Assembly (NCBI RefSeq): GCF_031755915.1
Contig: NC_083379.1
Coordinates: 12,137,501-12,201,500, forward strand
Direction: 5' to 3'
Source: Ziziphus jujuba
Lineage: Eukaryota > Streptophyta > Magnoliopsida > Rosales > Rhamnaceae
Length of the DNA stretch: 64,000 nt
Of this stretch, positions 23,635-36,260 are shown one piece after another. A model generated the notes under the pieces. That model had not been told where the DNA came from. It saw nothing but the letters and a program-made list of their open reading frames with translations, and searched no databases. The translations under genes and the position numbers were made by a program. The stretch's first letter is position 1. Each line of letters opens with the position of its first letter.

Positions 23635-24131
23635 TGTAACAACCCACATCAGTTGGAAAGGGAAACGAAGCATGGTTTATAAGCGTGTGGATACTTTTCC
23701 CTTCAAGAGGCCTTTTCCTGTGACCCACCGTTGTACTGGGGTCGGGAAGAGCAAAACCGTGCGGGCCGGGCCCAAAGCGGACAATATCTTGATGCGGGTG
23801 GTCTGGGCTGTTACAGTGGTATCAGAGCCGGACCCGGATCGGTTTGCCAGCGAGGACGCTGGGCTCTAAGGAGGGTGGATTGTAACATCCCACATCAGTT
23901 GGAAAAGGGAACGAAGCATGACTTATAAGCGTGTGGATACCTGGGTGGATTGTAACATCCCACATCGGTTGAAAAAGGGAACGAAGCATGACTTATAAGC
24001 GTGTGGATACCTTTCCCTTCAAGAGGTCTTTTCCTATGACCCACGGTTGTACTGGGGTCGGGAAGAGCAAAACCGTGCGGGCTGGGTCTAAAGCGGACAA
24101 TATTTTGATGCGGGTGGTCTGGGCTGTTACA
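23635..24131 (+). mobile_element. TRIM (miniature LTR retroelement) with an extra partial LTR
   Basis: A 181 bp LTR (23635-23815, TGTAACAACC...CTGTTACA) is followed at once by the primer-binding site TGGTATCAGAGC (23817-23828). A 50-odd bp interior with no coding sequence follows, then a purine-rich tract (AAGGAGGGTGG). Next comes an LTR cut after 60 bp (23881-23940), joined to a second copy of the interior end, and then a complete 181 bp LTR (23951-24131). Tiny size with PBS and PPT but no genes defines a TRIM. The flanking bases (ATCCC and ACCCT) are not a clean target duplication. Confidence 0.85.
23817..23828 (+). promoter_or_regulatory. TRIM primer-binding site
   Basis: TGGTATCAGAGC lies one base after the left LTR and is complementary to the initiator tRNA-Met 3' end. 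Confidence 0.85.
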
Positions 24132-25131
24132 ACCCTGCACAACAACCAATAATTACATGCAATGATTTATGTAAAATAAAAATAAAAAATGTAAAAAAAA
24201 TATTTTTTATGCATAAAAAAGATGAAATTTTGAAAGTATGCAAAATATATACAACACAATATATTTGTAAAATTTTAGACTTACATTCGTGTACATAATT
24301 GTCTGAAGAATTAATGCATCCACCTCGAACCACGGAACAAGACATGACAAAATTGCAAGACGACCACGGCAACATGTGTAAACTTTCCACTTTGCTTCCA
24401 AATGTGAATTGTGTGGTATACTAATTGATAAAGTAAAAATTTATATACGATGTATTATAAATATATAATTAATTTTAAAATTATTTTACAATATTAATAT
24501 GTAAAATATTATTCATGCATATAAATTGATTATATATATTTTATTAGTTTATTTTTACAAAAAATAGATTTAAAAAAATATTTTTAAGGAAATTTATAAC
24601 GTTTGACAGATTTTAAAAAAAAATAAAGAACCATTAACTTGATAAGGTATTATGACAGATTTATCAAAAAATTTTTTTAATAATTATTTATTTGATATGG
24701 TAAAAAAATCTAACAATAAATAATCTATTTATTAAATATGCTCTTATATTACTTTTACTTTCTTAACCATTAATAATTTGTTGTATCATTGAGTATCCAA
24801 ATTACAAATATAAAATTAGGTGCTCCTAGCGTTAATTTATCGGAATTTTATACAATCAGATGCGATGCGCGTCCACCATCATTGTCCTTTGGCGTATCAC
24901 TTCACGCATATTGAAAAATTTGTACCGGCTCAAATATAGGAACAAAACACGACATGTAAACAAAGAGAATCAGCCAATCTCGTAGACATGGACTTTTCCG
25001 TTCCACCCAACCCAGCCATGGCGGCTGAATTGCTGTTTATAAAATTAGGGATCCCATTAGCACTTGACAAAGCGAATATATATAAATTAATAAATATTTT
25101 TAAGCTAGAAACTGATAAATAAGTAGCGGCC
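24132..25131. other. AT-rich spacer and upstream region of the WAK-like pseudogene
   Basis: Mostly AT-rich. Around 24981-25020 the sequence (ACATGGACTT, then CCACCCAACCCAGCCATGG) resembles segments at 62195-62240 and 63492-63540, which precede WAK-start remnants. No other gene recognised. Confidence 0.6.
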
Positions 25132-28100
25132 ATGAGTCGTATCACATTGATGGGGATGATGATTATCATTGCTTTAGCAGCCACAGAAACAAGAACAAGA
25201 GTAGAATCTCAAGGAATATCGTTGCCTGACTGCCCGGACAGCTGTGGGGATGTGAAAATTCCATACCCTTTTGGTACATCCAAAGGCTGTTATCTCTCTG
25301 ACAAGTTTTGGATCGATTGTGACCAATCTTTGAAGCGTCCCAAACCATTTCTAGGAAACCGTACTGATAACTTGCCACTTTTAAACATATCTCTTGACGG
25401 TGAGTTGGGAACCACGACCTATGTAGCCCAAGATTGGTACGACCAAGAGGGCAAGAGAGTTATTAGCAAAAGCTACACAACCACCTTGCTTTGGTTCACA
25501 GAGTTCAACATCTCATATGCGAGAAACAAGTTCGTAGCCGTCGGCAGCGACACTTATGCAACCGTTAAAGGCTATAGAGGCCAAAAAAAGTACACAACTG
25601 GTTGTATTTCCTCATGCAGTGATATAGACGTTGGCAGTTTTAGCACTAATGATCAGTCTTCTTGCTCAGGCGTGGGATGTTGCCAGACTTCCATCCCCAG
25701 TGGACTCAGGAATATTACGGTCTACTTGGAAAGCTTCAGCAACCACACTTCTGTGTATGACTTTAACCCATGCAGCTATGCTTTCGTGGTTCAAGATAAC
25801 CAGTTCATGTTTTCCAATGCAAGTTTCCAAATATTGGAAAATACAGAAAGGGTTCCACTGGTTTTAAATTGGGCGATTGGGGAGGAGAGCTGTGATGAAG
25901 CAGAAAAGAGAGCCAACTTTACGTGCAAAGCCAACGCCAACTGTGTGGAAGCCACGAATGGGCCTGGTTACCTTTGCCAGTGTAAGCCTGGTTATGAAGG
26001 GAACCCATATCACCCAAATGGTTGCCAAGGTAAATAAATGATTCACTCCATTTAATTTATTATCTCATATGATGTTTTATATATATATATATATATATTG
26101 AGTATCTTATTACGGTCATATATATTAATTAGAAAACTTTTTCACCTTAACTAAAATTGACTAATAAAAGTCTAGTTTATTCTTATGCATATAACTAATT
26201 GTAAACTATAAACAACGTTTTATATATATATATATATTAAACAAATACGATTTACTAGTTTTTGCATTTAAAATTGTTAGCCAGACATCAGAGAAACAAA
26301 ATTTGCCTAACGTTGCCCTTTTTATGATGAGCATGACCAAACTCAATTTCTCTTTAAAGAAACTGATAATTTTCACATGGATTATACGTTATCGGAGGCT
26401 AATCCAACAATATAAATTGTCGAACATCACTAGCAGAAAATTATTGTTTTGATGTTTACAAAGTAGTCTATGTAGGGATAGCTAAATGGTGAAATAACTA
26501 TTTTTTTTAAGGCAATGACCCAATCTTTCCACCCTTAATATTAAAAAACAAAGTTTATAAAATAAATGTATACAATAAAAATGTAATATTTATTTATTTT
26601 TTATAATAAGGCAACAATTTTTCTTTTTTTATTTTTTATTTTTTTTTAATACGTTTTCTCTGCTATTAAACTATAAATTGCAGTTTTGCAAAATTTTATT
26701 GGGATCTCATGAAATTTCGTAATTAATTTATCATTCAACAACTAATGTTTTATTTTTTTCTTCTATATATTTTAAGTTGCATATTTCAGTGAAGGTAAGA
26801 ATTGAGACGATTTTATTTGAATGAATTTGTATTTCTAAAATATTTTTGTAAAGTTTTTTAATTTATAAAATATAATAAAAATTCTTATTATAATGCCCTT
26901 CAAAAAAATAATTATAAACTATCTCAAAATTCTATATATATATATATATATATATGTTCCACAATTTTCAGATATCGATGAATGCCAGAACTCAAAACAT
27001 GACTGCAATCCTGGAAAGTGCAATAATTTACCTGGGACATGGGAGTGTTTATGTCCAAAGGGATACAACAAAACTGGAACGGCTTGCGTTAAAAACAATG
27101 CAAGCGATCCTCAGAGACCTATACTGCACTAGGTATGTGTGTGTAATGCTCCTGGACTATGTTTGGAATGCAATATTTAAATATTTAGATATACAGTTAG
27201 GGAGTAAGTTTCTTATCAAGAATTCCGATTAAATTAATTAAAGAATGCTTAGGTGGTAACCTAGCCATTGAATAAAGTGATAATTAAGATAGATGGAAAG
27301 TGGCAATTCATAAAGTTTATGTCTAGAGAATCTTGTACAATTACATAATTGGATTTATTTTTATTTGATATTAGACAAACCATTACAATCCTTTGTTTGA
27401 TATTATATTGAATCGACATAATTTATTTTTATTAAGTTACTCAAAAGATTGTCTCAATTAATTAAGCATAGTAAAAGAAAGAAACAATTAGGCCAAACTA
27501 GCAAGTAGCAACCATGCACATGAAAATGAAACCAGCTATAGGAAGCAAAAGAGAAAATAAGAGCTAGGGAGATGGGGTAGCTTTTTAAGTTCTCTCTGTT
27601 TGCAGAGGAGGAGATCTCTCCCTCATGTGAAACATGATGCACGAATATATCAAATATATATATATATATATTTTTTTAAGATTAAGAAAACAATACACAT
27701 TCATAATTTTTTTTAACATATGAACTTTAGGTAAACTACTTATGCGCCAAGAAGTGTTTTTGAATTAATGCTTGTTTCAACAAATATTCAGGTGTAGGCA
27801 TACCGTTATCGGTTACAATTTCTATGATATGTTGCTGGGGAATGAAGAAAAGAAAGCTAAACGAATTAAAACAGAAGTTCTTCGAACAAAATGGTGGATT
27901 AATGTTGCAACAACGGCTCCCAAATTTCAGAACGGCCAAAATTTTTAGTGCAGAAGAACTTTAAAAAGCCACAAACAATTACGATGAAAACAGAGTTATT
28001 GGCGAAGGAGGCTATGGAAAAGTTTACAACGGAATATTACCAGATTGCCAAGAAGTTGCTATAAAAAAGTCCAAAATGGGTCACCAATCACTAACTTCAC

Positions 28101-28975
28101 AGTTCATCAACGAAATAACGGTGCTCTTGCAGATTAATCATAGGAATGTGGTTAAATTGTTGGGTTGTTGCTTAGAAACAGAGGTGCCTTTACTAGTTTA
28201 CCAGTTCATAACCAATGGGACTCTTTTCCACCATATTCATAACAAAGGCAAAGCATCCATCCTTCCATGGAAATTGAGATTGAAGATAGCATCAGAAGCT
28301 GCAGGAGCGCTTGCATATTTGCATTCTGCAACTTCGACGCCGATTATACATAGAGATGTTAAAACCTCAAATATACTGTTGGACGACAATTACATTGCAG
28401 CTTCACGATTCATTCCATTGGACCAAAATCAGCTAACTACTTTGGTTCAAGGAACATTTGGGTACTTAGACCCGGAATACTTCCACTCAAGCTAGCTAAC
28501 AGAAAAGAGTGATGTATACAGCTTTGGAGTTGTTTTAGCTGAGCTACTAACAAGCAAGAAGGCAGTTTCTTTTGATAGGCCTGAGGGTGAAAGAAACTTA
28601 GCGATGTTCTTCGTCACTGCGGTACTTGAAGAGAAATGCTTACTTGATGTTCTTGATGGTGACATCATTGATGAAGAAAACGTTGAGGAAGTAAAGAAAG
28701 TGGCCAATCTTGCAAAGATGTGTTTAAGTGTGAAAGGGGAGGAAAGAATTTCCATGAAAGAAGTAGCCAATGAGCTAGAGGGACTGATCAATTTGGACAA
28801 ACATCCATGGGGAAAGGGGCATTTATATCCAGAAGAGACTGAAAACTTGCTTGGTTCACCTTCAAACACTTACGAAAATTCTAGTGGTGAAAGTGGCTTT
28901 AAGAGTGGTGCAACTACTATTGGATTTGATAGCATGCAAATCCAAATGTTTACGCCATATGATGATGCACGATAG
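25132..28975 (+). pseudogene. Wall-associated-kinase-like receptor kinase, disabled
   Basis: Exon 1 (25132-26029) encodes a signal peptide (MSRITLMGMMIIIALA) and the galacturonan-binding WAK domain (CGDVKIPYPFG near residue 38, many Cys), ending in an EGF-like motif. Exon 2 (26972-27132) gives a calcium-binding EGF module (DIDECQNSKHDC). Exon 3 (27792-28975) gives the membrane segment and a Ser/Thr kinase with GEGGYG, VAIKKS and HRDVKTSN. Intact members are plasma-membrane receptors that sense pectin and signal through the kinase. Several lesions are visible. A TAG at 27130-27132 sits exactly at the exon 2 donor, with a phase mismatch to exon 3. A TAA at 27962-27964 replaces a Glu codon before KATNNY. 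About six residues including the DFG metal-binding motif are deleted near 28398 (YIAASRF). A TAG at 28493-28495 replaces the Gln of SSQLTEKSDVYSFG. Reading otherwise stays in one frame, so the decay is fairly recent. Confidence 0.93.
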
Positions 28976-30231
28976 TTGTTACATATTAAACAAACTGATC
29001 ATCCACTTTATTGAGAAGTGTATTCCATTGTACAATTTATTCTAGCTTTCTGTTAGTTTAGCAATAATAGAAGGGAACGCATTGTATTTTTCTGTTTTCT
29101 TATGCAGAAGTCTCTCTCTGTATATATACATTATTACGCAGAAAGTCCACTTGAGCATAACTTTAAAAGATACATACATCCAATTTGCTTGCAACTTTTG
29201 CAGGGTGATCCAGAAAAACAGAACTATTAACTATCCAATTAATTGTAATCTATTTGATTAAAACCCATTGAAGAATTTACACTATAAGATAGTTGCTTTA
29301 ATGAATTTATTTATTTATTTTTTTAATCATGTAATATAGTTTCACCCTTTAGAGTTTCGTATGAGGTTTTATAGATTCAAATGGAAATACATTTTCTTCT
29401 CACCATCAACGATGCTTGTTCCACAGTAAAAATCCTCTCTTGCTTTAACTCTCTCTAATCCAACCAGTTGTCTGTACAGTCATGGCAAATTTATGGGTTA
29501 GCTTTTGTTTAGCTAAAACTGAAAACGGGGCAGAAACTGAGCATGTAGTATTTTGGATTAATATAATTCATTACTGGAGTATTCTGTAAATTATCTGAAT
29601 TCCACTGCTCTTAGTCAGATAAGATAGCACTCTTTATAAAGCTTTCAAGTTAATAGAGCTTGGGGAATGGTTCAATTTATGAAGATTTCAAATTAGTCAT
29701 TGGTCCCGTGACTATAATAACAGGGGTGGGAGAATTTTGGTTCATACTCTTATATATCCTAGTAAAATGTCCATGAATGATACTCTTTCTATCAATAATG
29801 ATAAAACTAGAACAGATGTTTCTTTACCGAATAATTTTTGCAAATATATGTGCCTTTCTACGTCCTCTGTTACGTTTTTTTCTTTAATAGGCAACAGTAG
29901 AACATTCTCCAGTGAAGATGTAGAAGACGATAAGGAGCTTGGTAAGTTGACATCTCATCTATTGATTCCATTTGGTCAAACGGAAAATCGACCATGGAGA
30001 CTCAATTCCTAATTTTTAATCACCTCAAGGTTGATGTTAAATTTAGGTATATTAAAAAGTAATTGTTCTTTTGTTGAGCTGATCATAATATATATATATA
30101 TATTCTTAATATTAGTCACAATATATATATTCTTAATGTAATTTGGATTTACCTTGAATTGGTGTTCAAGTTGTTGGCACGTACATGTAAAGCCTATTTC
30201 TTTTCTCTCATTTAATAGGTATTGTTTGGCA
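28976..30231. other. Intergenic, with a duplicated segment
   Basis: No gene recognised. 29757-29998 resembles 17568-17835 and holds an open frame of 91 codons without a recognisable motif. Confidence 0.5.
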
Positions 30232-33200
30232 TGTAACACCCCATCCCAAAGTACAGCGGAAATTTTCCAACTTTGACCGATGTTGACCGTTGACCGTTGA
30301 CCATTGACTTTGACCATTGACCGAATGGGTTAAAAGTTGATTTTTTGACTCGGATGAAATTCTAGGTTGATTGAGGTACCGTTACGAAGTACATGTTGGC
30401 ATGAGTTCGTAGACTAGTAGCACGTTGAAAACGGAGCTACGGTTTGAAAGTTATGAGCAAAACAAGTTGAGGTCTAAACTGTCTCAAGGGTGTCGGAGTT
30501 GACTTTTTATTCATGTAAAGTTGAGCTTTGACTCATGCATGGTTGTGAAGTACTCGTCGATACAAGTCCGTAGACTAGTGGCACGTCTGATTTGGACATG
30601 TGGTTTGAAAGTTATAGACATGCAAAGTTTTCCAATTACTGCAATATTTTATTTTATTTTCGAATTATGCACAGTACATGAACAGTGACACCATGTGTCG
30701 ACATCTTAGAAGTCCACGTGGGTGAACAGTACCACCTATGGTGGCCTTAAACGGTGTGAAAAGAGGGGGGAGGAGAGAGAAAGAGAGAGAGGAGAGAGAG
30801 AGTGAGAGAGAGAACCACCGGCCACTGGAGTTGCAAAATTTTCTTGCCGAATCTTGCCACACGCGCTGGCCAGGTAGGAGTGCCTCTCCATTTCCGGCCA
30901 ACCGCAAAATTTCACTGCCAACCAATCGGCGATGCGCCCGGATCAGGGCTTTTTCGGGCAGCAGCGCCGTCACCTTCAAACCCAGATTTCTCCCAATTCC
31001 GGCCACCGTTTGCCTCATCGCCGATCCCATTGGAACACCCACATTGAGACCTATCTCCCTGCCAAAAATCAAGGTCAGTGGCCACCGCACGTGCCGCCGG
31101 CAGCGACGGTTGCCGGTGACCGCGATGGCTCACCGAAGAAATCACTATTTCGGCGAGTTCCAGGTTGCACCACCCACCTTTTCCCACTAATTCCGACGCC
31201 CTGAATCCAAATCCGGTGTCCTTTTCCTCCAATTCATGACGGTTTGGGAGAATCGAGGCTCTAAAGGCCGAGAGCTTTTCGGCAAGATTCCGGCCACCAC
31301 CGGTCCGATCTCCGGGAAGTAAGACCAGATTCGTAATCCTCGTCACTCAAGCTTCGATTCGGTATATTACTCGTCAATTTTGGTTAATGTTTGTGTTTAA
31401 CCCCCCGGATATCGGGTATTATTTATCCGAATAAAATATTAATTTATTTGACTGTGTGTAAATTGTTATTTTAGTAGCACATGTGGATTGACGAATCGAT
31501 CCTATGGTGGATCTTGATTTAATTGCTTGCTCTAGGTGAGTGACCTACCTTTAAAATTATTTTGGGATGTTAAAATATATATATTTTGTGTTAATTGGTT
31601 ATTTGAAAATATGTTTGATGTGTTGAATATTTAGTAAATTTATATTTGAAATTTTGATGCCAAAATTGAATGGAATTAAATATTTGTGCATTATAAAATA
31701 TTTTGGTTTTAAGGAATTTGAGATTTTGGCAATTATTATCAAATTTCATTTTTGGAATATTTTATAATTAAATATTTGATAAATATATTTTATGTATTTG
31801 ATATTTAGAAATATGCTCATGTGGTGGAATTTAAGTATAATTGTGGTAAAAAAAATTATTTTATATATATATATATATGCATATTGATGCTAAATGAAAA
31901 TTTTGTTTATTAAGGAATTTTTAATTATTATTATTGTGAGTTAATTGTATTTATTACGCATGAGCAAGGTGTTTTCAGTTAATCAATTGTATTTGGATTT
32001 TAGTATTATTTTTGGGCATGATTTGATTTTAAATATTTCAAGAAAATATTGGTTTAAGTTTGGTGGTTTCAAGTTGTATAATTATGCCCTTGGAATATTA
32101 TTTGTTTGATTTTATGATTTGGGAAAATTTATTTGTATATCATTATCGGTGGATTTATGCTGGAAATGTTAAAGAAAAATATGGGAGGTTGAATTTGAAA
32201 ATGGTATAATTCCCATGGTAAATTTGAAAAAACTTGGGTATTTTAATAAAATTGTTTATTTATTTTAGACGCACTCATACAGTATTGGTATTCTGTACTG
32301 TATATGTGGATGAGCGCGCAAGTTATAATGTCTCCCGTGAGTTGCCATTGGACCGAGGGCAGGCAAATTTTATATGATGCACATAAGCCGTCTCCCTCCA
32401 TGGCCGGGATGACGGTTTAAGCAGCGGTGCTGTCGGGAGGCCGAAGCGACCGTATGTAAGTTTCTCTCTTTAACCTCCCGTTACACGGTGCTCGGGACGC
32501 TGTGTATCGTGGGATATCACTGGTATATAGTGTCGTGCGTCAAGTAGCTTTTGATATTATGTCAAGTAATTATTTTTCTGATATAAATTTAAATTCCTAA
32601 AGTTTTAAAGCAATATTTAAATTATAATGTATTTAATGTTGTTTTTAATATTTATTTAAATTTAAAACTTTACACAAATTTTATGAAATTGATATCGTGA
32701 TTTTATTCCTATTGTCATTAATGTTTAAAAGTTATTTGCTTTGATTTTATCATTTAAATCGATTGGTATTTTAAAATAAACTCTATTATATTTTTATTAT
32801 TTGTTTTATATCGATATTTAAATTGATTTAAAATGTTTCTTTGATTATTTCATTGATTTAATTAATAAATTGTATAATTTATATATTTGGTTTATTTTTG
32901 TTCTTATGCCAAATTTCTTTAATATAAGTTTATTTATGATTTTAATTATTGTATCCAATGATGTCTTATTCTATATTTCTATTATAAATTTGGATCCTTA
33001 AATTCTTGTATTCTATTTTAAAGTTATTTGATTAATTATTCCTTGATTTTTGGGACATAAAAAATTGGGTTTTGCAAAAATGTTTTAAAAGGGGAACTTT
33101 TCCAATCGAGTGAATCGTGAGGGTTTTGAGAGAAAATATTATTTTTAATTAATTATTATTTATTTACTTATTTATTCTTAATTAATTAAATGTACTATAA

Positions 33201-33713
33201 TTATCGTTGCTTTATAATTGTACATTAGATAGGATCACTCACTAAGATAATTAGCATGTCACATTTTTAAATTCCGTTCCTTTAGGTTCGGACTAGTCGA
33301 CGTTGATCGTCCGGCCGAGAGCTCGACGTCTTGATTTGTTGCTGAAGCCCAAGAACCATTTCACTCCTTTCCTCTCCATTTTGTATCATTTCTTATTCTA
33401 TTATTGTATTAAATACATATTTATTGAATTTATCAAAATGCTCTATATACTGATTGGACTGGTATTTATTAAATTATGCATTTATTTCCCTGAATTTATT
33501 TTGAAGTGCTGAAAATTTATGGATACAAATTGTAGTAAGGTGGGAGGAATAAGGAGATATTATTGGAGTGTGTTTTCTGTGCAGAAAAAATTTTGGTTAG
33601 TGCTACCCTTAGGGGAGGTTCTGCTGGATTTTCCGTTGGAAGGTCCGGTAGGGTTCCCCTAGGATCAGGGCTTGTCTAAGATTTCGGTGAAGAATTTTGG
33701 ACGGGTCCTGACA
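30232..33713 (+). mobile_element. Solo LTR of a large LTR retrotransposon
   Basis: 3,482 bp bounded by TGTAACACCCC (30232) and GGGTCCTGACA (33713), with the 5 bp direct duplication TGGCA at 30227-30231 and 33714-33718. The TG...CA ends and perfect duplication identify a solo LTR left by recombination between two LTRs. It has a GA-rich microsatellite (30768-30812), an unusually GC-rich part (30830-31330), and AT-rich DNA up to about 33230. Open frames inside the GC-rich part overlap in several frames on both strands and show no protein motif. Orientation is by convention only, since the TG/CA ends are symmetric. Confidence 0.88.
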
Positions 33714-33721
33714 TGGCACGT

Positions 33722-33893
33722 TTCTCCCATTTAATGGGTTTATACAACAAAGGATGTATAAGAAAATAAGTTTAATATATATTGTTAAGTTGATTCCATT
33801 CTAACTTTATTCTCCCATTTAAAGGTTTATACAAAAAGGGATGTATAAGAAAAAAAGTTTAATGTATATTGTTAAGCAATTCCATACTAACTA
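33722..33893 (+). repeat. 88 bp tandem duplication beside the solo LTR
   Basis: Copies at 33722 and 33810 share TTCTCCCATTTAA, GGTTTATACAA, GGATGTATAAGAAAA and AAGTTTAAT. A related TTCTCTCATTTAATAGG lies at about 30202, left of the solo LTR, so the LTR may have landed within this repeat. Confidence 0.75.
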
Positions 33894-33962
33894 TAGCTTT
33901 TGAAATTAGACAGCGGTTTAACATAATTCATTTTAGAGTTTAGATGCATATGTGTCCATTGT

Positions 33963-34560
33963 CACTACGCGAAAAATAAGCTCTAGCGACACATTATTAG
34001 CGACGCTACGAGAAAAATGCGTCTAAAAAAATAATACCGCGACTCTGAGGTTAATACGTCAGTAAAAATTCGACCAATCGACGACGCATAAAAAAAAAGT
34101 TGTCGTCGAGAAGTCGCGAGAAACAAACACACACGACGCATAATATTTAGAGTCGCTGAATAAACACAGTTATGGGTCGCCTATTAGTGTAACATTGTAA
34201 TATTTAGAGTCGCTGAATAAACACAGTTGATGTTCTTTCAAATTTAAATAACAAGTGATAATGTTTAAATATTTGGGAAAATATTTTATTGATATAAGGC
34301 GACGTATACACTATTATGCGTCGCCCATTAGGGAAATAATTTATATTTTTTATTGTTTTTTCTAAGTATTAAACAGTTGATATTCTTTCAACTTTAAATA
34401 ACAAGTGAAAATGTTTAAGCAGCATGACATTTTGTTTTTTTGAAAAAAATATTTTAAAAGATTTATTAATGATATCAGGCGACAAGAAGAATTGTGGTTC
34501 GCCTATTAGTCTATTATCATATATTTTTTTTGAAATTTTTAGTAAGTATTAAACAGTTGA
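33963..34560 (+). repeat. Left TIR and subterminal region of the CACTA element
   Basis: Begins CACTAC and is dense in GCGAC/GTCGC cores in both orientations (AGCGACAC, AGCGACGC, CCGCGACT, GTCGTCGAGAAGTCGCGAG, GACGCATAAT). It contains early palindromes such as GGCGACGTATA paired with TTATGCGTCGCC near 34300. A duplicated ATTTAGAGTCGCTGAATAA occurs near 34147 and 34202. Subterminal motif clusters of this type bind the element-encoded protein in En/Spm. Confidence 0.85.
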
Positions 34561-36260
34561 TTTCTTTCAACTTTAAATAACAAGTGAAAATGTTATAGCT
34601 GCTTCACAGTGATTTTTTCTTTTTTTTGTTTTCTCAAATAAATTTTTAGCAAATATGTTATTGATATATGGCGACGCATAAATACCATTATGCGTCGCCT
34701 ATTACGGTGAAATTTTTTTTTTTTGGTGTTTTTCTGATTTCTTTCAACTTTAAATAACAATTGAAAATGTTATAGCTGCTTCACAGTGCTGTTTTTTTGT
34801 TTTTTAAAATAAATTTATAGAAAATATGTTATTGATTTATGGCGACGCATAAATACCATTGTGCGTCGCCTATTATTCTGAAATTTTTTTTTTGTGTCTT
34901 TTTGATTTGTTTCAACTTTAAATAAAAAGTGAAAATGTTATAGCTGCTTCACAGTGATTTTTTTTTTGTTTTGTCAAATAAAGTTTTAGCAAGTATTTTA
35001 TTTATATATGGCGACGCATAAATACCATTATGCGTCGCCTATTATTGTGAAAAAAATTTTTTTTTGGTGTTTTTCTGATTTGTTTTCACTTTAAATAAAA
35101 AGTGAAAATGTTATAGCTGCTTCACAGCGATTTTATTTTTTTGATTTTTTTAATAAATTTTTAGCAAAAATTTTCTTGATGTATGGCGACGCATAAATAA
35201 CATTATGCGTCGCCTATTATTGTGAAATTTTTTTTTTTGTGTCTTTCTGATTTGTTTCAACTTTAAATAACAAGTGAAAATGTTATAGCTGCTTCACAGT
35301 GATTTTTTTTTGTTTTTTCAAATAAATTTTTAGCAAATATTTTATTTATATATGGCAACGCCTAAAAACCATTATGCGTCGCCTATTATTGTGAAAATTT
35401 TTTTTTTTGGTATTTTTCTAATTTGTTTCAACTTTAAATAACAAGTGAAAATGTTATAGCTGCTTCACAGTGCTGTTTTTTTGTTTTTTCAAATAAATTT
35501 TTAGAAAATACTTTATTGATTTATGGTGACGCATAAATACCATTATGCATCGCCTATTATTGTGAATTTTTTTTTTTTTGTGTTTTTTCTGATTTGTTTC
35601 AACTTTAAATAAAAAGTGAAAATGTTATAGCTGCTTCACAGTGATTTTATTTTTTTGAGTTTTTAAATAAATTTTTAGCAAAAATTTTCTTAATATATGG
35701 CGACGCATAAATAACATTATGCATCGCCTATTATTGTGAAATTTTTTTTTTTTTTTTGTGTCTTTCTGATTTGTTTCAACTTTAAATAACAAGTGAAAAT
35801 GTTATAGCTGCTTCACAGTGATTTTTTTTTGTTTTTTCAAATAAATTTTTAGAAAATATTTTATTGATTTATGGCGACGCATAAATACCATTATGCGTCG
35901 CCTATTATTGTGAAATTGTTTTTTTTTGTGTTTTTTCTGATTTGTTTCAACTTTAAATAAAAAGCGAAAATGTTATAGCTGCTTCACAGTGATTTTATTT
36001 TTTTGTTTTTTTAAATAAATTTTAAGCAAAAATTTTCTTGATATATGGCGACGCATAAATAACATTATGCGTCGCCTATTATTGTGAAAGTTTTTTTTTT
36101 TTGTGTTTTTCTGATTTGTTTCAACTTTAAATAAAAAGTGAAAATATTATAGCTGCTTCACAGTGATTTTTTTTTTGTTTTTTCAAATAAATTTTTAGGA
36201 AATATGTTATTGATATATGGCGACGCATAAATACTATTATGAGTCGCCTATTATTGTGAA
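34560..36260 (+). repeat. Left array: ten ~173 bp units each with a palindrome
   Basis: Unit palindromes start at about 34670, 34841, 35010, 35185, 35354, 35525, 35699, 35873, 36046 and 36219 (spacing 169-175). The typical palindrome is GGCGACGCATAA, loop ATACCA or ATAACA, TTATGCGTCGCC. The unit body contains TTTCAACTTTAAATAA, GTGAAAATGTTATAGCTGC and TTCACAGTG. The copies at 35354 and 35525 carry arm mutations. Confidence 0.95.

Noticed and set aside
28076..28975. Two separate kinase-fragment genes
   Set aside because: Both frames and the upstream part are in one phase, separated only by single stop codons, so they are pieces of one disabled kinase gene.
30738..31346. Several overlapping open frames of 80-150 codons on both strands
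   Set aside because: They lie in the GC-rich part of a solo LTR, overlap each other in multiple frames and show no protein motif.
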